The notes beneath the pieces are model-generated. The model saw only the letters and a list, made by a program, of their open reading frames with translations, did no database searches and had not been told where the DNA came from. A stretch of 64,000 nucleotides of DNA from Hordeum vulgare subsp. vulgare (lineage: Eukaryota; Streptophyta; Magnoliopsida; Poales; Poaceae). Positions 56,501 through 64,000 of the stretch are shown here, in pieces. The stretch spans positions 348,872,138-348,936,137 of the forward strand of contig NC_058521.1 of the NCBI RefSeq assembly GCF_904849725.1, read 5' to 3'. Position 1 is the stretch's first letter. Each line of letters opens with the position of its first letter. Both the position numbers and the translations under genes were made by a program.

Positions 56501-57664
56501 CGCGGCCCAAGCGATGGCGCTGGCGCTGGCCTGGCCTCGTTGTGCACCTCCCGCGGGAGCGGGGGCAGGTGGGCACGGCGGCGCTCCAGCAAGGCAGAGG
56601 GCCGGCGAGCTCGGGCGAAGGCGCAGGCGGGCGCAGGCGACCGGATCCAGCGGCAGCTTGTCGGATCTGACCTTGCGGCTCCGTTCCCGGCGGCGGCGAC
56701 GCATGAGCAGGCCACGGCGAGCTCCTGCCCATAAATGAGAGAGGGAGAGGGAGGTTAGATAAAGAGCACGGGGAGGAGGAGAGGGAGGTGCGAGGCAAGG
56801 GGGACCTGGTCGCCGGCGATAACCGGTGGCCGGCGAGGCGACGGCTCCGGCTGTGTGGCGACGCGGCGGCTCGCAGAGGAGCTGCGGGGGGCTCGGCACA
56901 GGGGGGCGCCGGCGGCCTCGGGCCAGGGGCATGCGGCGCGATGGGCTCGGCGGGCCTCGCGCAGGCTCGTAGTCCCGACGACAGCGAAGAGGAGGGAGGG
57001 AGGAGAGAGATTGCGCTAGGGTTTGGTGGGGGCACGGTTTTTGAGGCACAGGGAGAGAGAGGCTGTCTAAAAATGGCATCGGGGCTATTTATAACAATGG
57101 GGGGCTAGGTTTAGCAGAATTTTGCCCCGGTTTCAACCCCGTGATCTAAATCGGACGGTTTCGAACGGGGGAAAGGCTAAGTGGCCGTGTAGAGTGGCTA
57201 TCCGGAGACAAGAGGGAAAACGGGCGACCCGGCAACGAGATTTTTAAAACACCAAAAAACGTCTGACGATAGACCGAAGACGGTGCCGCTACGGTCGACC
57301 GTTCGGGTACCACACGGATTTCGATTGCGATGAAAATTGGCAGGCGGCCTACCTATATTATAAATAAGACCGCACGTCAAGTTTCAACCCAATCAGAGAA
57401 AGTTTTATACACACTTTTAGAAACAAGATTTAAACGATGTCGCGGGCGCGTGCGTGTTTGGTTGGGCTCAACACGGGCAACGACGAACACGGAGTGAACC
57501 GGCAACTAATAACGGATGCAAGTTTGAAAACTAGCAGCAACGGAATGTGGATGCAATGCGGATGATGCGCATGATGCGATGATGATGCGACAAATAAAAA
57601 TAAACACACGACGAAAACGGAATAGAAGGGGAATCTTCTGGAACGTCGGTCTCGGGCTGTCACA
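53529..57664 (-). mobile_element. Large solo LTR (about 4.1 kb), minus strand, inside the gypsy protease region
   Basis: It starts TGTAACGCCCAAGATG and ends CTCGGGCTGTCACA; the minus strand thus begins TGTGACAGCCCGAGACCGAC, an LTR start I recognise from long-LTR gypsy families of Triticeae. The gypsy coding frame stops at one side and resumes at the other. A TATA box (TTATAAATAG, 57085-57094) is followed by a GC-rich leader. The Pro/Arg-rich frame at 56345-57079 belongs to that leader and is not a recognisable gene. No clean target duplication is visible. The rest (53529-56340) is AT-rich and non-coding. Confidence 0.7.
57085..57094 (-). promoter_or_regulatory. TATA box of the large solo LTR
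   Basis: TTATAAATAG on the minus strand, about 570 bp from the LTR start, followed by a C-rich leader with CTCTCTC runs. Confidence 0.5.
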
Positions 57665-59866
57665 CACCCCCATATTGTTTGATCAGTCAGATCACCCATC
57701 TCATGTCCCTACTCCTGGTCGAGAGGCCCTCGTGGTTGATCCAGTTGTGGAAGGTGTTCGGCTTCGCAAGGTCTTGATGGATGGAGGAAGCGGGCTGAAT
57801 ATATTGCATGCAGATACTCTCAAGGGGATGGGCATTCCGATGTCCTGACTCAGCGAGAGCAACATGCAGTTTCATGGAGTTATTCCTGGAAAGAAGGCCA
57901 AGTCACTCTGCCAGATTGCATTGGATGGTGTTTTCTGCTCTGATAAAAACTTTCGCAAGGAGAAGCTGATGTTCGAGGTGGTGGATTTCCACAGTGCATA
58001 TCATGCCATTCTGGGTCGTCCAGCCAATGCTCGTTTCATGGCCCGACGATGTTACATGTATTTGAAGATGAAGATGCCAGGACCCAAGGGAGTCATCACA
58101 GTCACAGGTAATTGACAGAGAGCCGAAGAGTGCTTGCAACAAGGCTCTAAAATCGCTGATCAACAGATGGCTGTGGTTGAACTAGAGGAATATCGGAAGA
58201 ACGTCGACCCTGTCGATCTGATGCGCTCCAAGAAGCCCGCTTCTGAGTCCTCTTTTCAGTTGGCAGGCAAGGTCAAACCAGTGAACATCCACCTGACGGA
58301 ACCCAATGCTGCTCCGACCAACATATCCACAACACTCGACAGCAAATAGGAAGCCAAGCTCATCCAGTTCCTCAATGAGAACTCGGACATCTTTGCATGG
58401 AAGCCTGCTAGGATGCCGGGTGTACCTAGGGAACTGGCTGAGCACCGACTGAGAGTGGATCCGAAGGCAAAGCCTATCACAGAACATTTGCGTCGGTCCA
58501 CAGCAGAAAAGTGAAAAGCAATCGGCTAGGAGGTGTCGCGACTCTTGGAGGCGAAGTTCATACGTGAGGTCGACCACTTCGAGTGGCTCGCGAATGTCAT
58601 CATGGTCCCCAAGAAGGGAAAGTCCCTTTGTATGTGTATCGATTTCAAGAACATCAACAAGTTGTGCCCAAAAGATCACTTTCCGCTCCCCCGCATTGAT
58701 AAAATTGTCGATTCGACTGCGAGGTGTGAGCGACTATCTTTTGTTGATGCTTATTCTGGTTACCATCAGATCTCTCTGTTTGGCCCAAATGAAATAAAAC
58801 GGCCTTCATCACCCCTTTCGGGTGTTTCTCTTATATCACTACGCCTTTTGGACAGAAGAATGTCGGCGCCACTTTCATGCATATGATCCAGAAGTGCCTG
58901 CTCGATCAGATTAGTCAGAACGTCGCAGCATACATGGATGATATTGTGGTCAAGTCACGCAAAGGTTCCGACCTGTTGACTGACCTAGCAGAGACATTCG
59001 CCAACCTGAGGAAGTATGACATCAAGCTGAACCCAGCTAAGTGCACTTTCGGAGTCCCTGGCAGCAAGTTACTCGGTTTCCCAGTTTCCAAACGTGGGAT
59101 CGATGTTAACCCCGAGAAGATTGGTGGCGGCGTCCGGATGCAAAGCCCTGTGCGAGTTCACAATGTCCAGAAACTCATAGGATGTCTCGCAGCGTTGAGT
59201 CGGTTGATCTCTTGCCTCGGTGAGAAGGCATTTCCTTTATACCGACTGGTGAAAAAATCTGATGTGTTCGAGTGGAATGACGAGGCACAAGCAGCGTTTG
59301 TCGAGCTCAAAGCTCTGCTTTCCACCCAGCCGGTGCTTGCTGCTCCGCACGACAAAGAACCTCTGCTCTTGTGCATCGCAGCTACCAATCAGGCCGTCAG
59401 CACGGTTGTGACCATCGAGCAAGAAGAAGAAGGCAAATCCTACAAGGTCCAGCGCCCAGTCTATTACATCTCTGAAGTATTGACCCCTTCGAAGCAAAGG
59501 TATCCTCATTACCAGAAGCCCCTTTATGGAATATACTTGTCAGCCAAGAAGGTGGCGTATTACTTCCAAGATCATTTTATATCAGTCGTCAACGATGCCC
59601 CACTATCAGAGATTCTTCACAATCGGGACGCTTCGGGTCGTGTGGCTAAATGGGCCATTGAGCTGTTATATTTTGAAATCAAATTTGAGGCAAAGAAAGC
59701 TATCAAGTCTAAGGCCCTTGCTGATTTCATGGCTGAGTGGGTGGAACAACAGCAACCAGCTCAAGTTCACTCGACACACTGGACTATGTTCTTCGATGGC
59801 TCCAAAATGTTAAATGGGCCCGGTGCGGTGCGGTATTGGTATCCCCAAAAGGTGACAAGCTCAATT
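57665..59866 (+). pseudogene. gypsy pol: protease, RT, RNase H (broken, cut by CACTA)
   Basis: The protease has Met-Asp-Gly-Gly-Ser at about 57776-57793. Stops occur at 57846, 58113, 58347, 58512 and 58527 in one frame. The RT keeps MCIDFKNINKLCPKD (about 58634) and, after a frameshift near 58785, catalytic YMDD (58931-58942). The RNase H part reads openly to MFFDGSKM (about 59787) and stops when the CACTA element begins at 59867. The arrangement matches the gypsy at 20413-22950. Its enzyme activity is certainly lost. Confidence 0.85.
59864..59866. repeat. Presumed 3-bp target duplication (ATT) of the CACTA element, left side
   Basis: CACTA elements duplicate three bases. ATT precedes CACTACTGG; the partner copy is outside the window. 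Confidence 0.5.
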
Positions 59867-59881
59867 CACTACTGGAATCCA

Positions 59882-60180
59882 GAAATTTGCCGTCAGCCAG
59901 TTCTTTACCGTCTGTTGGCTGACGGCAAAAAACCTCTTTGCCATCAGTTGACATAATACAGACGGCAAAGAACTGACACATGGCAAAAATACTATTTGCC
60001 ATGTGTGGGTCCTTTGCCGTCTGCCAGCAGACGGCAAAGAGCCCCAGGGCAGACGGCAAAGGGGACACGTGGGTCCCATGCCTGCCGTGTCCGAAATCCG
60101 GGGGCCTTTGCCGTCTGCCATACGGCCCTTTGCCGTCTGCCATACGGCCCTTTGCCGTCGGGGGGCGGACGGCAAAGGGG
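59882..60180. repeat. Subterminal repeats of the CACTA element
   Basis: TTTGCCGTCTGCCATACGG and its inverted form (GACGGCAAAG) occur about a dozen times. These are the expected transposase-binding repeats. Confidence 0.85.
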
Positions 60181-60187
60181 CAGCACT

Positions 60188-60583
60188 ATAACGGCCGTTA
60201 CCCCCCCTCGCTCACTGTCTCTCTGTCTCTCTCACCCCGACCACTCTCTCTCCACGGCGGCGACCCCCTTCCCGCGAGATCCCCTCCCCGCGGCGAGCCC
60301 ACCCCCCCCCCCCCCCCCCCGGCGAGCCCACCCCCCCCCCCCCCCCCCGGCGACCCCCTCCCCGTGGGATCCCCTCCCCGAGAGGGCACCTCCCCTGCGG
60401 CGCGCCCCCTGCCGCGCGCCCGCGCCACCAGCATTGCACCCCCTGCCGTCGCCGCCCCCTGCTGCCGCCGCCCCTGCTGCGCGCCACCTGCATTGCGCCC
60501 CCTGCCGTCGCCGCCCCCTGCCGCCGACGCCCCCTGCGGCGAGCCCCCAGCCGCGCGCCCCCTGCCGCCGCCGCCCCCTGCCG
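60188..60583 (+). other. GC-rich first exon or leader of the CACTA gene (uncertain)
   Basis: A C-rich stretch with two C runs (60302-60320 and 60331-60348) and Pro-rich frames ends at a strong donor GTGAGT (60584). The frames are not recognisable proteins, so this may be an untranslated leader exon. Confidence 0.35.
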
Positions 60584-60721
60584 GTGAGTTTTTCCTGTTT
60601 TTCTTTTTAAAAAAGTTAATTACTTTAGTTAGTTTATTAGGTTGGTTTTTTATTATATATAGGGTAATTTAGTTAGTTTATTTGGTTAGATTATTAGGCT
60701 AATTAGGTTAGTTAGTTAGGT

Positions 60722-61045
60722 TAGAAGAAAAAAAGCAGAAGGAAAAAAAGCAGGAGAAGAAGAAGAAGAAGAAGAAGAAGAAGAGGAGGAGGAGGAGGAG
60801 GAGAAAAAAGAAGAAGAAGAAGAAGAAGAAGAAGAAGAAGAAGAAGAAGAAGAAGAAGAAGAAGAAGAAGAGGAGAGGAGGAGGAGGAGAAAGAGGAGGA
60901 GAAAGAAGAAGAAGAAGAAGAAGAAGAAGAAGAAGAAGAAGAAGAAAAAGAATAGAAGGAGAAAAAGAGGAGGGGGAGTAGGAGGAGAAAAAAGAAGAAG
61001 AAGAAGAAGAAGAAAAAGAGGAGAGAGGAGAAGAAGAAAGAAGAG
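60722..61045. repeat. (AAG/AGG)n purine microsatellite
   Basis: About 320 bp of AAG and AGG units on the plus strand. The long minus-strand Leu/Phe/Ser frame is an artefact. Confidence 0.95.
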
Positions 61046-61061
61046 GAAAAGGGAACCCCGG

Positions 61062-61430
61062 CACCCCGAAACTGACCCTCGACCCCCGACCCCTCATGCC
61101 CGACGCCACTGACCCCCGACCATCGACCTCCTACGCCACTGACCCCCGACCCCCGACCCCCGACGCCACTGACCCCCGACGCCACTAACCCTCGACCCCC
61201 GACGCTAGTGCCCCCGACCCAGACCCTCGGCCCACGACTCCCGACCCCCGACGCTCGACGCCACCAACCCCCGACCCCCGACGCCACTGACACCCGACGT
61301 CACTGACCCTGGACCCCCGACGCCACTGACCCCCCACAACCGACGCCACTAACCCCCCCGACCCCCGATGCCACCGACCCTCGACGGCACTGACTCCCGA
61401 CGCCACTAAGCCCCGACCCCCGACACCTCT
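61062..61430. repeat. Minisatellite of ACCCCCGACGCCACTG-type units
   Basis: GACCCCCGAC and GACGCCACTGA alternate through about 370 bp. It lies between the putative donor at 60584 and the acceptor at 62187, so probably in an intron. Confidence 0.85.
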
Positions 61431-62200
61431 TCTGCCTTCTTTTGAACGAGAAGGTGCTTTTCGACCTTCCAGAGGCCCACGGGGTCATAGTTTTGTAAAT
61501 TATGAGTTAGGTCACATATTTTCCGATCATGTTAATTATAAAAACATCGTATTTGTGTTGATCGGGTGAATTTCAATGTGTAGTTGTTCGACGACCTCCA
61601 CGTGCGTTGGACGAGCTCCGCCCTTGCGTTTGTTGGTGAGCACAAATGACTTCTCCTCCTACCCCCTTAATTTGCTCTGTCCCGGTCTTCGTGCCGATGA
61701 AACTTGCTAGCTATAGGTTTCTTCAATCATGAGTATGCGTGACCAGTATGCGTCTCCCGTTCGAAAGGGCGACATCTATAAATATGCATTTCTTTGCATA
61801 TTTATAACCGCCATCCTTTCGAATTGTCCAACATTATCCATGGACAGCCTGAGTATGTTTAGATTGGGTTTGTTTTCCCGTATGCTGTGCTCCGGATCCG
61901 ATGCGGAATTTCGTCAGTGCCTCCCCTGTTGTTCTCTGGGTACACATCCTCTCTACTTATTGCCGAGACGTGTATCAGGAGAACAGCGGGGAGGTGCTGC
62001 CGAAATTCTGCGTCACATCTGGAGCAGAGCATGGGAAAACGAACACAGTCTACACATACTCGGGTGGGATTAGGACCTATCTTTACCTATTAGCGTGTAG
62101 GTTGCATGGACGTAATAAAACTGACAAACTTGATTAGCGTATGAATATAGATGATGAATTATGTATTTATTTCTTGTGCCCCCATAGGTAGCTAGGCAAC
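61431..62200 (+). other. Probable intron/leader before the transposase frame
   Basis: No recognisable coding frame. It ends in a good acceptor, TTCTTGTGCCCCCATAG (62187), 13 bp before the transposase ATG. Confidence 0.45.
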
Positions 62201-64000
62201 ATGAGTGATCGTGCTTGGATGTACACTGGTCACCCTAGTCAGAAAGACATGACCCATGAATGGTTAACAAAAACCAGGGGGTTTGTGAGAGCCGCATTTG
62301 CAAATGGCCAGCAAAAAACATGGTGCCCCTGTCCCAACTGCGACAACTTGAAAAAGCAGACAGAGTTTGAAATGGGTAAACACTTGCAGAAGTGGGGTTT
62401 TACGCCTAATTATACGGTGTCGACTTTTCATGGTGAGTCTGACCAACGTGCCAGAGCTGAGGTGATTCGTCGTCGCACCGACGAGCATGGTACCGGGATT
62501 GAAGACATGGTGCAAGACTTTGATGATGCTCGGGATTTGGACGATGAGATGGAGGAATCTGCAAAGGCCTTCTATGAAATGCTAGAGTCTTCAAAACGTC
62601 CTCTCGACGAGCAGACTGAGCTTTGTCAGCTGGATGCCATCGCGCAAGTAATGGCTCTGAAGGCTTAATTCAACCTAGGCAGAGAATGCTACGACGCGAT
62701 GATGACGATATTTGGACGCTTTCTACCCAAAGGCCATGTACTGCCTGCAAACCTGTACTAGTCAAAGAAAATCCTCCGTGTACTTAAGATGCCCTATGAG
62801 AAGATACATGCCTGTGAGAATGGATGTGCCTTATTTAGGCTTGAGTATGCGGCCTTGAACTATTGCCCCATTTGCAATTCTTCCAGGTATATTGTGGTAG
62901 ACAACGGCATGGGTGAGAAGAATCAGACCAAAATCCCCATTAGTGTTCTTCGATATCTGCCAATCGTACCAAGACTTCAATGTCTTTTCATGGTCGAAGA
63001 GATGGCCAGACAGATGACATGGCACAAATTGGGCAAAAGAACCGAACTAGATGCGGATGGGAACAAGATGCTGGTACACACTTCAGATGGTTTTGCGTGG
63101 AGGCACTTCGATGCATTACATAAGGATAAATCGGAAGATCCAAGGCAACCTAGAGTTGCCATCAGCACGGATGGGTTCAATGTGTATGGTATGACGGCAG
63201 CACAATACAGTTGTTGGCCTGTATTTTTCATTCCACTAAATTTGCCACCCGGAGAGATTATGAAAAGAAAGAACATTTTCCTGACGTTGATAATTCCAGG
63301 GCCCAACTATCCGGGGAAGAATATGAATGTGTACATGCAGCTGCTTAAGGATGAGTTGCAAGAAGCCTGGGATAATGGGATCAAGACCTACGACGCGGCT
63401 ACCAAAACAAATTTCAAAATGCATGTGTGGTACATGTACTCGACGCATGATTGTCCGGCGTTTGCGCTATTCGCTGGCTGGTGTGTGCATGGAAGGTTCC
63501 CGTGCACCACATGCAAGGCAGCTCTTCAGTTCCGTTGGCTGCAGGCTGGTCGCAAGTATTCTTGCTTCGACATGCATAGACAATTCCTGGATCCTGACCA
63601 TAAGTTCAGAAAAGACAAGAAGAATTTCATCAAAGGTAGAGTTGTCAAAAACACTGCACCAGCTGCGTTGATAGGCCAACAGACCCTTGATCAGTTAAAC
63701 GCTCTCGAGCCCGATCCTTTGCGTCCAGGATACTTCAAAGGGTATAATACGGAACACGCCTGGACTCACAAGTCATGCTTATGGGATCTCCCTTACTTCA
63801 AAGACCTCCTTTGCCCACACAACATTGACGTGATGCACACTGAAAAGAATATTGCGGAGGCCATTTTTGGTACATTGTTCGGCATAGAGGGGAAGTCAAA
63901 AGATAATCCTAAGGCTAGAATCGACCTGGAGGCTCTATGTGATAGATCGTTGCAAAACTTGCAACAACGGAAAGGAAAGAAAAGCATAGCGAAGCCAAAG
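62201..64000 (+). pseudogene. CACTA transposase (TNP2-like), two stops, continues beyond the window
   Basis: The start MSDRAWMYTGHPSQ is directly after the splice acceptor. Residues 1-80 form a transposase-associated domain (WMYTG, KTWCPCPNCDN; PF13963-like). A stop at 62666 (after MALKA) and another at 62759 lie in one frame, which is then open for 413 codons to the window end. That part is the TNP2 transposase (PF02992-like), with HACENGCALF, CPICNSSRY, MTWHKLGKR, AISTDGFNVYG, HVWYMYSTHDCPAF, CTTCKAAL and DVMHTEKNIAEAIFGTLF, including conserved Asp and Cys/His positions. It would bind the subterminal repeats and cut the ends. This copy is probably inactive unless the stops are removed by splicing. 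Confidence 0.9.

Larger units (their letters stand above)
50859..59866 (+). mobile_element. gypsy retrotransposon, plus strand, interrupted and incomplete
   Basis: A 576-bp 5' LTR, a PBS-like site, gag, protease, RT and RNase H read left to right. The protease region is split by a solo LTR (53529-57664), and the RNase H is cut by a CACTA transposon at 59867. The integrase and 3' LTR are not in the window. The pol sequence is clearly related to the gypsy at 16888-31054. Confidence 0.9.
59867..64000 (+). mobile_element. CACTA (En/Spm) DNA transposon, left end and transposase, runs off the window
   Basis: The terminus CACTACTGGAATCC is followed by subterminal TTTGCCGTC and GACGGCAAA motifs in both orientations (59882-60180), then a GC-rich region with a GTGAGT donor, simple repeats, and a transposase gene in plus orientation from 62201. 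The position inside the gypsy RNase H makes it younger than that element. Confidence 0.9.

Noticed and set aside
56345..57079. 244-codon Pro/Arg-rich minus-strand frame
   Set aside because: Lies in the GC-rich leader of a solo LTR, overlaps other open frames of similar quality, and shows no recognisable domain.
60708..61293. Minus-strand Leu/Phe/Ser and Gly/Val/Ser frames
   Set aside because: Produced by the AAG microsatellite and the adjoining minisatellite.
1..64000. Host protein-coding genes
   Set aside because: Every recognisable coding segment matches a mobile-element protein; none resembles a cellular gene with intact frame.

Overview
This is a eukaryotic plant window, almost certainly from a large-genome grass. 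Triticeae (wheat, barley, rye, Aegilops) is the best inference. The sequence shows nested LTR retrotransposons with 5-bp target-site duplications (TSDs), a Stowaway-type MITE with TA duplications, a CACTA transposon whose subterminal region is built of TTTGCCGTC/GACGGCAAA motifs, long gypsy-type LTRs, and transposon coding regions full of stops and frameshifts. I found no ordinary host gene, rRNA, tRNA or CRISPR array, and no bacterial-style operon.

Layout. 1-2852: part of a long minus-strand LTR holding a smaller solo LTR (1045-1919). 2853-4695 and 10871-12029: two large pyrimidine-only tracts, probably one tract split by a plus-strand fragment (4697-10868) of a non-autonomous copia-like element (gag end, spacer with a MITE, ORF2, PPT, truncated 3' LTR). 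12030-16083: poorly classified DNA with broken coding traces and tandem repeats. 16084-39102: a second, nearly complete copy of the same copia-like family on the minus strand, bounded by TCAAT duplications. Its 3' LTR is split at 16887/31060 by a complete 14.2-kb gypsy element (16888-31054, TSD CCCAA). That gypsy carries gag-pol on the plus strand and a multi-exon antisense gene on the minus strand. 39108-43156: fragments, then a degenerate minus-strand copia with its 5' LTR. 43157-49160: minus-strand gypsy LTRs and pol (RT, RNase H, integrase). 49161-64000: a nest in which a minus-strand 3' LTR lies inside the RT of the previous element, a plus-strand gypsy lies inside that element, and a 4.1-kb solo LTR plus a CACTA element that runs off the window lie inside the plus-strand gypsy.

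How it works together. Every coding region belongs to a mobile element, and nearly all are broken. The two copia-like copies lack any visible pol, so they would need reverse transcriptase and integrase in trans. Both keep a second ORF (resembling the plant putative transposon protein family) about 645 bp downstream of an internal TATA-like box. Clusters of TCGGT...ACCGA motifs precede that box, as they precede the LTR TATA box. The gypsy at 16888-31054 has an antisense gene for which I can build three phase-consistent introns. These two points are the most interesting content.

Limits. Family names were not checked against a repeat database. Similarity statements come from reading the sequence and from comparison within the window.
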